Shown piece after piece: positions 37,400 through 44,935 of a stretch of DNA of 64,000 nt; the first letter of the stretch is position 1; every line of letters starts with the position of its first letter. A program made the translations under genes and the position numbers. This DNA comes from Prevotella dentasini JCM 15908 (GTDB lineage Bacteria > Bacteroidota > Bacteroidia > Bacteroidales > Bacteroidaceae): assembly GCF_000614065.1 (NCBI RefSeq), contig NZ_BAKG01000012.1:1-64000 (forward strand), in the 5' to 3' direction. Under the pieces are notes generated by a model. It was not told the DNA's origin. It searched no databases and was given only the letters and a program-made list of their open reading frames with translations.

Positions 37400-38326
37400 C
37401 TATTCTATAACACCAAAGTTACTCCTGTACTCTCTTTCCTTTATATGCTTTTGAATGGGATTAACTTTGCTGCTTAGCAAACTTTTGATAGTTGCTTGTA
37501 GGTTGTTAACTTGGAAGTTCTTGTCTTGTCTATCAAGAATCCCAAAGACTGTTAAGTATCTCAGCAAAAAATCACATTGTGATGTTGTTACTTTGCCGTT
37601 ATCTTGAATTAAGAACTTGCGGATATATAGATAAGAACCCAGCATGAAATAATTGAGGTGAGGATCAGCACTCTTTCGCCCACGTTCATCAGAGTATAAC
37701 TCCTTTAACTCTTTTTCTGCCTCCTCTACGGTAATATCTCCTAAATCTTTCCGCAATAATTCAAATAATTTTTGGGAGAGCCACCATTCATAATTGCCCA
37801 AAATTACAGGGCTATTATTGCCAACAGATATTTTAATATTATCCCACGTCCTTTTACGCCCTTTACTCAGCTCAATAAATAGCTTTAATTGGTCTGGGCG
37901 AATCTTACGTGAATAAACAAAATCGTCATTCATAATATCCTCGTGTATTTCAGAGAACAGATGATGTTTGTCCCTATAATAGATTGCAGCCATTAGACAC
38001 AGCGCTTCACAATGAATAGCACTACCGTCTAACTCAGGAATGAAAATAGATGAGAAAATGGAATAAAATTCTTTCACTTGCTTTGCAAATTCTGTTGTTA
38101 TGGGAATGGCAACGCAATCGTTAGTTTCTAAAGCAAATTTCTGTATATCTACTTTACCATCTTCGGTAGTTGCTTTAGCAAGTATATCTGCTTCGTGCTT
38201 AAAGGGATAATGTTGTTGGAGTATCGAAGAAAACTCTTCGCTAAGTTCACTATAATCAAAACCATAACACTCTTGCAAACCAGAGTATATCCATTTTAAA
38301 TCTACAATGGAGAAATCTAATGTCAT
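37400..38326 (-). CDS. Protein of unknown function
   Basis: 308 residues from the ATG at 38326 (MTLDFSIVDLKWIYSGLQE). Helical and soluble, no motif that I recognise. It lies between palindrome copy 3 and its own terminator, so it is a single-gene unit within the element. Confidence 0.6.
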   Translation of the reverse strand: MTLDFSIVDLKWIYSGLQECYGFDYSELSEEFSSILQQHYPFKHEADILAKATTEDGKVDIQKFALETNDCVAIPITTEFAKQVKEFYSIFSSIFIPELDGSAIHCEALCLMAAIYYRDKHHLFSEIHEDIMNDDFVYSRKIRPDQLKLFIELSKGRKRTWDNIKISVGNNSPVILGNYEWWLSQKLFELLRKDLGDITVEEAEKELKELYSDERGRKSADPHLNYFMLGSYLYIRKFLIQDNGKVTTSQCDFLLRYLTVFGILDRQDKNFQVNNLQATIKSLLSSKVNPIQKHIKEREYRSNFGVIE

Positions 38327-38398
38327 TAGCCTTATCTTTTTTCTACAAAGGTAATAAAAAAACTCCACCTGCATTTCTGCTGATGGAGTTTTCGTTAC

Positions 38399-38452
38399 GT
38401 GACATTTTTCTGATTGGGGCTATAAAACTATTTTTTATAAGATTTTGTCATT
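38399..38452. repeat. Interrupted palindrome, copy 3
   Basis: gtgacatttttc (38399-38410) and ttttgtcat (38443-38451) flank a core with ggggctataaaa. It touches the stop codon of the large integrase (38451). The right arm is less perfect than in copies 1 and 2. Confidence 0.65.
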
Positions 38453-39722
38453 ACAGCTTTCCGAACACGTATTTTACGACTTTCGCATTTGCCTTATTCT
38501 CATTCGAGAAATCACGCTCGATGTAAATGTCAGTAACTCGCATGGATTCGTCAATATGATTAAGGGCTTCGTGTACCACGTACTTGCTGATACCAACTTT
38601 ATTAAGGGCAATGGTAGCCCATGAATGTCGTGCGGCATAATATTCCAAATCGTCAATTTTCAGTATATCCCCAATTTCTTTCAATCCCTTGTTGATGGCT
38701 TTATTAAAGGCTTTCTCATTGACATAACTCTGATAGAAGTTGAATATCCGTTTACCTGTCCTATCCTTGTATTTCTCAAATAGGGGGTAAAGAATTTTGG
38801 GAACATCAACCACCATCTTTGCCTTATCCATTCTCCTGCCTTTTGTCTTGGTACGATAGTAGGTAAGTATAGTACCATCATATTCTGTGGCGTTAAACAG
38901 GTCAACAGAATTTATCCCCATCATGCAGAATGAGAGAATAAAACAATCTTTGGCAAGGTTGAAACGATTAGTATGATGTATGCCTTTATAAACCGTCTGA
39001 TAGGGTAGCTGCGCCATCTTTCGGATCTGTTCTGCTGTGATGGCTCGCTTCCTTGTAGCTTCCTGTTTAGGGATATGGAAGTAAGTAAATGGCGTGTTCT
39101 TGATGCGGATTAGCCCTTGGTCAGGCTTATTGTACTGTTTTACAGCTTCATTAAACAGCTTGCGTATGCTCATCAGGTAAAGGGAAGTGCAGCGGGTAGA
39201 GGGTACACGCTTGCCTTTCTTCTTCAACATTTCTGCTCGTTCCTTGCTTTCATTTAGTAAGAAGTTCATAAAGTCTTGCAGGAAATCACTCGTAATTTGA
39301 TGCGTGTACAGCTTCTCACTCTTGTTGAATCGGATGAGGCTGTTAAGCGCAGAAGTATAATTGGTAGCTCCCTTTAACGTGGAGTTGGCAATCCATTCCT
39401 TAGCGAACTGGATAAAATCTACTGGTTTGTTGCTTTCCTCTCTACTGGTCAGTCGGGCTACAATCTCATTTACATCAAGTGTCTCTGTTTCCAAGTGCAT
39501 TTCATTAAACATCGTGCGGTAATGCAGGATAAGTCTGTCTGCTTCCTGCTTGATAAGAGAACCTTCCTTGATAGTAAACTTGTCGGTTAAATCAGCTTTT
39601 GTAACAAACAGACTTGTGGATAGTCGCTTTACCTTGCGGTCTTTCGTAAACCTGATACGGACATTGTAGCTACCATCTTGGCGTGCCCAACCTTTCTGAA
39701 TTTCTGCTTTAATTGTCAGCAT
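38451..39722 (-). CDS. Tyrosine integrase of the 17.6-kb element
   Basis: 423 residues starting at MLTIKAEIQKGWARQDG (39722). It has an arm-binding domain (NVRIRFTKDRKVKRLSTS), a SAM-like core-binding domain, and the catalytic domain. ARHSWATIAL holds the HxxR-type box and DIYIERD the Tyr. The first Arg position is GINSVDLF, with Asn instead of Arg; this is known in the IntDOT-like Bacteroides integrases. The gene is 210 bp inside the right att site and next to the GTCAAC arm sites, as expected for the integrase of this element. Confidence 0.9.
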   Translation of the reverse strand: MLTIKAEIQKGWARQDGSYNVRIRFTKDRKVKRLSTSLFVTKADLTDKFTIKEGSLIKQEADRLILHYRTMFNEMHLETETLDVNEIVARLTSREESNKPVDFIQFAKEWIANSTLKGATNYTSALNSLIRFNKSEKLYTHQITSDFLQDFMNFLLNESKERAEMLKKKGKRVPSTRCTSLYLMSIRKLFNEAVKQYNKPDQGLIRIKNTPFTYFHIPKQEATRKRAITAEQIRKMAQLPYQTVYKGIHHTNRFNLAKDCFILSFCMMGINSVDLFNATEYDGTILTYYRTKTKGRRMDKAKMVVDVPKILYPLFEKYKDRTGKRIFNFYQSYVNEKAFNKAINKGLKEIGDILKIDDLEYYAARHSWATIALNKVGISKYVVHEALNHIDESMRVTDIYIERDFSNENKANAKVVKYVFGKL

Positions 39723-39738
39723 AATAACTCTTTTTTCT

Positions 39739-39766
39739 GTCAACTATCTGTCAACAGGAGGTCAAC
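39739..39766. repeat. Integrase arm-type sites, right end
   Basis: GTCAAC at 39739, 39750 and 39761, each 11 bp apart, on the same strand and with the same spacing as the pair at 22477-22494. They lie just upstream of the integrase start. Confidence 0.6.
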
Positions 39767-39902
39767 AAATGGATAAATTAGCTGAAATTTTGCTCAAAAC
39801 AGCATAATATGTGCAATCTTAATCAAGGAGAAGATAAAGGCATTTTACCACAAATGAACCGTTGCAATCATCATAATTTACAGATGTAACTACTTGATTA
39901 CT

Positions 39903-39939
39903 AATAAAAAAGAGCCTTGCAGCAATGTGCAAAGCTCTT
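39903..39939 (-). terminator. tRNA-type terminator at the right end of the element
   Basis: aagagc ... gctctt hairpin (39910-39939), followed on the minus strand by ttttttatt. It has the same position relative to the tRNA 3' half as the hairpin at 22325-22358, but a different sequence. Confidence 0.65.
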
Positions 39940-39949
39940 GATTTTCAGT

Positions 39950-39992
39950 GTGGACCAGCCTGGGCTTGAACCAGGGACATCCAGATTATGAG
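39950..39992 (-). repeat. Right attachment site: 3' half of a tRNA(CAU)
   Basis: 43 bp, one mismatch from 22369-22411, same orientation. The sequence 5' of the anticodon arm is AT-rich and not a tRNA, so the intact tRNA is not here. It lies between the two elements and may also be the left end of the second element. Confidence 0.8.
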
Positions 39993-40034
39993 TCTGTTAA
40001 AATAAAATTTTTTAGGGTTTCATAAAATTTTTCT

Positions 40035-40076
40035 TAGCTTTGTAAGTTGTTGTCTCACAATTATTTTGTAACTTTG
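40035..40076 (+). promoter_or_regulatory. Two -7 boxes upstream of integrase 2
   Basis: TAGCTTTG (40035-40042) and TAACTTTG (40069-40076) are both exact -7 boxes. The second has a GTTG at 40046-40049, 19 bp upstream. The transcript from the second would have a leader of about 85 nt. Confidence 0.5.
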
Positions 40077-40122
40077 CAGCGCAAAAGTGAAATTTTAATA
40101 AACCTCAATTAATGGGCGATTT

Positions 40123-40154
40123 TTGTTCGCATTTTTGTTCGCAAATTGTTCGCA
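40123..40154. repeat. Three direct repeats TTGTTCGCA
   Basis: Copies at 40123, 40135 and 40146 lie between the promoter and the start codon of integrase 2. They may be arm-type binding sites or an operator for it. Confidence 0.6.
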
Positions 40155-40166
40155 AGATTCCCATGA

Positions 40167-41636
40167 ATGAAGCAACAGACTATAGTTATGAAGGCTGAAA
40201 AGACATCTATCAAGTGCGGAAAAGTGGACAACTGTTCACTTACTTTAGTTCTAGACAAACGTACCAATAAGAGTACGGATGTATACCCTTTGGCCATCTG
40301 TTTTCAGATAGCAGCTAAACGGTATTACTACAAGCTGAAGGATATGGACTATCAGAGCGAGAAGTACTTCAATGACGTATGTAGCGTGAAAGGGGCAAAA
40401 AGTTCACTCATGCCAATTCATGTCGAATGGCAAAAGATGCTAGAAAGCTACAGGGAAAAACTGGAGAAACTGAGCAAGAAGCAGACTTTAACACTCGACC
40501 TTATCCGTACATATTTGACGGGTGCTGAAATCGAGTACGATAAGGCCACCTCGTTTGTTGGCGTTTGGGAAAGCATAATTGCCAGGATGAAAGCAGAAGA
40601 CAGGGTTGGAACCGCAGAGAACTATCAATGGGCACTTAACTCCTTCCTTAAATACGTTGGTGATGTGAAGGGCTTCATGGTCGGCAAAAACGTAATTGAC
40701 AAATGGAATGATGTAATGAAAAATGGCGTGGTTGAAAACGGCAAGGTCGTCGGAAAGATTGCTGATGCCACCCGTGGTATGTATCTTCGGACCTGCCGTG
40801 TTGTTTGGAATGAATGTATTCGCCAAGGTTTTCTGACCGAAGACAAATACCCCTTCTCAAACAAGGACAATACACTCATCTCTATTCCGCGAGGGAAACG
40901 TCGCCAGCAATCATACCTTAGCGTTGATGAAATGACGGAACTATACAAAGTCTTCGTTGAGAAACGCTATCCCGAAAGTTGGGATCCTGCTTATAAGAAA
41001 CGTGCACACGATTCTTTGGGCTTATTCCTAGCACAATATTTGTGCAATGGATTCAATCTTGCCGATGCCGGACGTTTGACCTACAACCGTACTTACTTTG
41101 CAGAAGGTGGTCGTGCTTTTGAGTTTATGCGAAAGAAAACATCGGCACGAAGCAACAGCATGTCGGTGGTTATCGTTCCTATCATTGAACCACTCAAAGT
41201 GATCCTTGATGAGATTGGAGCCAAGCCAGAGAAGGACTCTTACGTTTTTCCACAAATCTTCAATGGAGCCACAGATGAGACCCTGCGTCGAAAGTTGACG
41301 GTACAGGAAAACTCCAACATCAAAGACCGCATGAACCGTATATGCAAAGAAGTACTTGGGTGGGACAAGGTGGTGTCTGGAACATGGGCGCGTCATTCTT
41401 TTGCTACAAATCTGAAGTTGGCGGGCGTAGAGGAACTATACATTTCTGAAAGTATGGGTCACTCGCAAGGTAACGATGTCACCAGCGGCTATCAGGACAT
41501 GTATCCTCTTGAAATCCGATTCCGTAACAATAGTAAGTTGCTTAACATCGAAAAGGGAGAAGGACCTATCGACATAGATAGCCTTACTCCTGAACAGATG
41601 AAAGAACTTTTGAAGAAGATAATGGGACAACAATAA
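40167..41636 (+). CDS. Tyrosine integrase of the second element
   Basis: 489 residues. It has an arm-binding N-terminus (LDKRTNKSTDVYPLAICFQI), core-binding domain (VWESIIARMKAEDRVGTAEN), and catalytic domain with WARHSFATNL (HxxR-type box), HSQGND and the Tyr in TSGYQDMYP. The first Arg position is GFNLADAGR, again with Asn, as in the Bacteroides integrase class. It is the first gene right of the att site at 39950-39992 and runs away from it. A start at 40188 is also possible. Confidence 0.88.
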   Translation: MKQQTIVMKAEKTSIKCGKVDNCSLTLVLDKRTNKSTDVYPLAICFQIAAKRYYYKLKDMDYQSEKYFNDVCSVKGAKSSLMPIHVEWQKMLESYREKLEKLSKKQTLTLDLIRTYLTGAEIEYDKATSFVGVWESIIARMKAEDRVGTAENYQWALNSFLKYVGDVKGFMVGKNVIDKWNDVMKNGVVENGKVVGKIADATRGMYLRTCRVVWNECIRQGFLTEDKYPFSNKDNTLISIPRGKRRQQSYLSVDEMTELYKVFVEKRYPESWDPAYKKRAHDSLGLFLAQYLCNGFNLADAGRLTYNRTYFAEGGRAFEFMRKKTSARSNSMSVVIVPIIEPLKVILDEIGAKPEKDSYVFPQIFNGATDETLRRKLTVQENSNIKDRMNRICKEVLGWDKVVSGTWARHSFATNLKLAGVEELYISESMGHSQGNDVTSGYQDMYPLEIRFRNNSKLLNIEKGEGPIDIDSLTPEQMKELLKKIMGQQ

Positions 41637-41637
41637 A

Positions 41638-41779
41638 AATCGCAATGCGTTGTGATTTTTACGTATTATTATGGCCATTCATAGTAAATTATGTCCAAAA
41701 TCGCATTTTATTGAGAATTCGTGTCATTATTTGAAAAGAATTGCTTATCTTTGCACCGAAATCGCAATATATTGAGATT
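41638..41779. promoter_or_regulatory. hipBST promoter with three palindromic operators
   Basis: Three 20-bp palindromes share the form AATCnCAAT-N2-ATTGnGATT: O1 41638-41657, O2 41699-41718, O3 41760-41779. O2 and O3 flank the -7 box TATCTTTG (41746-41753), and O3 ends at the hipB start codon. This layout is as expected for a HipB-type autorepressor. Confidence 0.75.
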
Positions 41780-42001
41780 ATGATACAACAGGAAATAGGG
41801 AATGCCATCAAGGAAAGAAGGAAAAAATTGGGTATCAACCAACAAACATTGGCTGACCTGGCAAGTGTAGCTGTTAATACCGTTGTAGCGATTGAACGAG
41901 GCGAGGGTAATCCTCAGCTCGCCACCTTGCTCACGATACTCGATACTTTGGGTTTGCAAATAGACATTAACATCAAGCATCTTGATTATGAGACAGTGTA
42001 A
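41780..42001 (+). CDS. hipB: HipB-like antitoxin, XRE-type repressor
   Basis: 73 residues starting at MIQQEIGNAIKERRKKLGIN; the HTH is QQTLADLASVAVNTVVAIERG. It is the DNA-binding component of a hipBST toxin-antitoxin operon. It overlaps the next gene by 14 bp, and three palindromic operators surround its promoter. Confidence 0.88.
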   Translation: MIQQEIGNAIKERRKKLGINQQTLADLASVAVNTVVAIERGEGNPQLATLLTILDTLGLQIDINIKHLDYETV

Positions 42002-42296
42002 AGTTTATGTTCACGATATGGAGGCAGGCATATTGCAAGAGACGGATGCTAGGGAATATGTGTTCACTTATGGTGAGGACTACCACGGCGAGCCAGTTTG
42101 CTTGGCAATGCCTGTCAGGAAAGAGGCATATCACTCTATCCACCTTTTTCCCTATTTCTTTAATATGTTGTCTGAAGGTTCCAACCGCCAAGTACAATCT
42201 ATGTTGCATCATATCGATGAAAACGATGACTTCGGCATTATGCTGGCAACAGCTCAGCACGATACCATTGGAGCCGTAACCGTTAAGCCCTTATGA
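41988..42296 (+). CDS. hipS: HipS-like small antitoxin (HipA N-subdomain 1)
   Basis: 102 residues from the ATG at 41988 (MRQCKVYVHDMEAGILQE). It corresponds to the N-terminal subdomain 1 of HipA as a separate protein (YVFTYGEDYHGEPVCLAMPV ... FPYFFNMLSEGSN). In the HipBST system of E. coli O127 the free HipS, not HipB, is the antitoxin. It overlaps the kinase gene by 4 bp (ATGA). Confidence 0.82.
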   Translation: MRQCKVYVHDMEAGILQETDAREYVFTYGEDYHGEPVCLAMPVRKEAYHSIHLFPYFFNMLSEGSNRQVQSMLHHIDENDDFGIMLATAQHDTIGAVTVKPL

Positions 42297-43303
42297 ATAT
42301 GGTAGAAATAAACGTATGCCCTTCTACATTGCAGGAAGGCTTTACCACCTATTCCCCTGTAGCTCGGAAACAACTGTTTGATGAAAAAGAAGTTTCCCAT
42401 ATTCTTAATTTTGACAGTCCCAATAACGATAGTGGTGACAATGAAGCTTATCTGAAGAATGTGGGGCGCATCTCGCTCTCTGGCGTTCAACCTAAGGCGA
42501 GCTTGGTGTTGAGTGAAGGACATTTGGTAAAACCAGCTGAAGGTGAACGTGGAACATACATTTTGAAACCTGCTCCAACATCATACGCCTTGCTTGACCG
42601 TAAGTATTGCCCTGCCAATGAACATCTAACCATGCAGTTGGCTTCGCAGGTCTATCATATAGAAACGGCAGCAAATGGCATTTGTTTCTTCCAAGATGGT
42701 GAAGCTGCCTATCTTTGTCGACGTTTCGATGTCGGCCCTAATGGGCAAAAGTATAGCCAAGAAGACTTTGCCTCTCTTGCAGGACTGACCGATGCCAATG
42801 GTGGCAGCGATTTCAAATATAGTAATCTGAGTTATGAGGAATGTGCTGACATCATCCGCAAATACGTCAAGGCTGCTCCCGTCGAAATCCTGAAGTACTT
42901 CCGCATCGTTGTCTTCAACTATCTCACTCTCAATGATGATGCGCATCTGAAAAATTTCTCACTAATCAACCGAGGTGACGGAGAATACCACCTCACCCCT
43001 GCCTACGACCTCATCAATACCAGCCTACATTTGAGCATGCCACGCATCTTCGCTCTTGATAAAGGATTGTTCAAAGAAGGCATGCAACTATCCGATACCA
43101 GAACTGTTGGCCGTAAGGACTTCGAGGAGTTTGGTCGCCGTATAGGTCTGTCTGAGCGATTGATAAAACGAGAAATGGATTTCTTTGCAGCAGAACATCC
43201 TCTGGCAAAAGATATGATTGACCATTCTTTCCTGTCCGAATCCCTGAAACGAAGCTACTGGCTTTCGTACAACTATCGACGTGCGACGTTGGGATTTAAA
43301 TGA
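42293..43303 (+). CDS. hipT: HipT-like Ser/Thr kinase toxin
   Basis: 336 residues, a HipA-family kinase without N-subdomain 1. The Gly-rich loop carries S61-L-S63 (ISLSGVQPKASL), where HipT-type toxins have two regulatory Ser; K92 (TYILKP) binds ATP; NDDAHLKNF (214-222) holds the catalytic Asp; and AYDL (237-240) is the metal-binding motif. All are present, so it should be active. HipT of E. coli targets tryptophanyl-tRNA synthetase; the target here is unknown. Note the tRNA-Trp gene in the array about 500 bp downstream. Confidence 0.85.
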   Translation: MNMVEINVCPSTLQEGFTTYSPVARKQLFDEKEVSHILNFDSPNNDSGDNEAYLKNVGRISLSGVQPKASLVLSEGHLVKPAEGERGTYILKPAPTSYALLDRKYCPANEHLTMQLASQVYHIETAANGICFFQDGEAAYLCRRFDVGPNGQKYSQEDFASLAGLTDANGGSDFKYSNLSYEECADIIRKYVKAAPVEILKYFRIVVFNYLTLNDDAHLKNFSLINRGDGEYHLTPAYDLINTSLHLSMPRIFALDKGLFKEGMQLSDTRTVGRKDFEEFGRRIGLSERLIKREMDFFAAEHPLAKDMIDHSFLSESLKRSYWLSYNYRRATLGFK

Positions 43304-43367
43304 TGCGATTACACTTTTCCAAGGTGTTTTTGCCTCTTTTTGTACACTTTTCTAAGATTCACATAAG

Positions 43368-43411
43368 AATGCCCGAATGATTACTTGTTATCAGTAATTC
43401 ATGTGGGCATT
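43368..43411 (+). terminator. Hairpin after hipT
   Basis: aatgccc (43368-43374) and gggcatt (43405-43411) with further inner pairing (attac/gtaat) form a stem of 44 bp span about 65 bp beyond the stop codon. The T run after it is weak. Confidence 0.5.
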
Positions 43412-43520
43412 TATGCTTTGTACTTATGGGAAAAGCTAATTTGTCAATAATCATTAGCGAATAATAATCTTTTTTTGTAACTTTTTTCTTGTTACGCAGA
43501 AAGGCTGTAGAGTGGCATTG

Positions 43521-43528
43521 TACCTTTG
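43521..43528 (+). promoter_or_regulatory. -7 box of the tRNA array
   Basis: TACCTTTG ends 15 bp before the first tRNA. No clear -33 box is seen. It is the only box of this kind between hipT and the tRNAs and could drive the whole array. Confidence 0.5.
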
Positions 43529-43543
43529 CACCCGAAATCCAAT

Positions 43544-43628
43544 GGAAGTATGGGTGAGCGGTCGAAACCAACACACTGCTAACGTGCCGAGCTGCAAGGC
43601 TCCGAAGGTTCGAATCCTTCTGCCTCCT
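43544..43628 (+). tRNA. tRNA-Ser (GCU)
   Basis: 85 nt with the long variable arm expected of tRNA-Ser. The anticodon GCT is at 43578-43580. One acceptor mismatch. Sole reader of AGC/AGU in most bacteria of this group. Confidence 0.85.
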
Positions 43629-43633
43629 CTGAT

Positions 43634-43706
43634 GGAACTTTGGCAGACTTGGTGTATGCGCAGGACTGAAAATCCTGAGAACGTGGTTCGACTCCACGAG
43701 GTTCCA
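43634..43706 (+). tRNA. tRNA-Phe (GAA)
   Basis: 73 nt, acceptor GGAACTT with AGGTTCC, anticodon GAA at 43668-43670 in the loop ctGAAaa. Six bases after tRNA-Ser. The T-arm is regular; 3' CCA is not encoded. Confidence 0.82.
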
Positions 43707-43716
43707 CAAATATATT

Positions 43717-43796
43717 GAGGTGTTCTCCAGCGGCAACGAGAGCAGACTGTAAATCTGCCGCCATTCGGCTTCGTGGGTTCGAGTCCCTCCACCTCA
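43717..43796 (+). tRNA. tRNA-Tyr (GUA)
   Basis: 80 nt, with a variable arm as usual for bacterial tRNA-Tyr. Anticodon GTA at 43749-43751. Acceptor GAGGTGT with CCACCTC has one weak pair. Confidence 0.82.
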
Positions 43797-43801
43797 ACGA
43801 T

Positions 43802-43874
43802 GGGAGCATAGTTCAGTTGGTAGAATATCGGTCTCCAAAACCGAAGGTCGGAGGTTCGAACCCTTCTGCTTCTG
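43802..43874 (+). tRNA. tRNA-Trp (CCA)
   Basis: 73 nt, anticodon CCA at 43835-43837, stem cggtct/aaaccg. Acceptor GGGAGCA with TGCTTCT and discriminator G, the usual discriminator for Trp. Two G-T pairs. Confidence 0.82.
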
Positions 43875-43880
43875 CAAAAT

Positions 43881-43967
43881 CGCGGGATAGAGTAGTGGCC
43901 CAACTCACCAGTCTCATAAGCTGGGCCGGTCAAAAACCGGACGCAGGTTCGAATCCTGCTCCCGCAA
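43881..43967 (+). tRNA. Initiator-like tRNA (CAU) with a long variable arm
   Basis: 87 nt, anticodon CAT at 43915-43917. Initiator marks are a C1:A72 mismatch in the acceptor (CGCGGGA/TCCCGCA) and A11:U24 in the D-stem (GAGT/ACTC). The three G-C pairs of initiators at the base of the anticodon stem are absent (CCAGT/GCTGG). Uniquely, an 18-nt variable region forms a 5-bp hairpin (CCGGT-caaaa-ACCGG), as in class II tRNAs (Leu, Ser, Tyr). The charging enzyme and function are uncertain. Confidence 0.7.
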
Positions 43968-43973
43968 CTACAT

Positions 43974-44048
43974 GGAGTTTGTAGCTCAGTAGGTAGAGCG
44001 CCAGGTTGTGGCTCTGGTGGTCGCAGGTTCGAAACCTGTCAAACTCCC
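43974..44048 (+). tRNA. tRNA-His (GUG)
   Basis: 75 nt, anticodon GTG at 44008-44010, acceptor GGAGTTT with AAACTCC, discriminator C as in bacterial tRNA-His. The genomic base at -1 is T rather than G. Confidence 0.85.
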
Positions 44049-44054
44049 TATTAC

Positions 44055-44128
44055 GTGAGGATGCCCGAGTAGGTTAAGGGGGCGGTCTGCAAAACCGTCA
44101 TTCATCGGTTCGAATCCGATTCCTCACT
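44055..44128 (+). tRNA. tRNA-Cys (GCA)
   Basis: 74 nt, anticodon GCA at 44089-44091, acceptor GTGAGGA with TCCTCAC and discriminator T (U73, as in tRNA-Cys). Last gene of the array. Confidence 0.85.
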
Positions 44129-44137
44129 CAACAACTT

Positions 44138-44176
44138 AAGACTCCAGCTCCTGGCAAAAGGAACTGGAGTCTTTCC
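44138..44176 (+). terminator. Terminator of the tRNA array
   Basis: aagactccag (44138-44147) and ctggagtctt (44164-44173) form a perfect 10-bp stem followed by tcc. It also lies at the 3' end of the convergent minus-strand operon and can stop both. Confidence 0.7.
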
Positions 44177-44177
44177 A

Positions 44178-44594
44178 TCATCCATAGTTAAGAATAGCTG
44201 TCAGTCTTTTCTTAACCCGTGTGAGTATTCTACCCATTTGCTGAAACTCTGGTTTGTCCTCTGTCGTTTCCAACATTTTCACAGCTTTAGTAATAAGATT
44301 GAAGTCCTCAGCTGTCAGGGGCAACTCTGTAATAGAATAGTTCGGATCAGCGTACTTGTAGTACTTCTGATCATATACCTCAATGGGCGCATTGTATCCG
44401 AGCTTGTCAGAACGCATAATCTGAATATCGTTCTGAACAGTTCTCAAAGAGATGCCTTTGCGGATACCCTCCATATCATACAGCGCTTCAGATATTTCAT
44501 CAACCAGGTCCTCTATCGTCCATCTTCTGTATCTGTTGCGTAGGCATCTGTCTATTATCTTGTAACGCAATAATGCGTTTTTGTTTACTGGCAT
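44178..44594 (-). CDS. N-terminal part of a WYL-type transcription regulator
   Basis: 138 residues. The winged HTH (RRWTIEDLVDEISEALYDMEG ... RTVQNDIQIMR) and the linker are those of WYL-domain regulators, but the WYL ligand-binding domain itself is missing. It may be a short form or a truncation at the edge of the tRNA array. Last gene of the RNA-ligase operon. Confidence 0.65.
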   Translation of the reverse strand: MPVNKNALLRYKIIDRCLRNRYRRWTIEDLVDEISEALYDMEGIRKGISLRTVQNDIQIMRSDKLGYNAPIEVYDQKYYKYADPNYSITELPLTAEDFNLITKAVKMLETTEDKPEFQQMGRILTRVKKRLTAILNYG

Positions 44595-44609
44595 GAATGT
44601 ATTTATAAT

Positions 44610-44912
44610 TTAAAGAGTCCATAATTTGTTTATATTGCTATTAAATGGTTCATAATGAAAACTGTGCAGAAAACAATCTACATCTTTCTGCGTATACCAA
44701 TACTTATCGCCTTCTCTTGAAAAACCAAGATATCCATTATCCCTTAGTTTTTTGAGATATTTATCCTTCACTCCCAGTAATTCCATAACCTCTTTGTTAT
44801 TGTAAACCTTCATAGAGGGCTGGACAACTACAGGAGATGCTTTCAGATTTCTTAGAATCATAAGTATTTCTTCTAAGATTTCTCTATCACTTTGTTTGTT
44901 ATTTCTATTCAT
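44610..44912 (-). CDS. Small excisionase-like HTH protein
   Basis: 100 residues with a MerR-type HTH (YNNKEVMELLGVKDKYLKKLRDNG ... YWYTQKDVDCFL). Such proteins act as excisionases or regulators in Bacteroides elements. It is in the same transcript as the RNA ligase, 15 bp before the WYL-type gene. Confidence 0.65.
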   Translation of the reverse strand: MNRNNKQSDREILEEILMILRNLKASPVVVQPSMKVYNNKEVMELLGVKDKYLKKLRDNGYLGFSREGDKYWYTQKDVDCFLHSFHYEPFNSNINKLWTL

Positions 44913-44935
44913 CTTTATTTGTTTTTATAATTCAT

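Noticed and set aside
22369..39992. Two tRNA-Met genes
   Set aside because: Only the 3' half is present in each copy; the D-arm half is missing from both.
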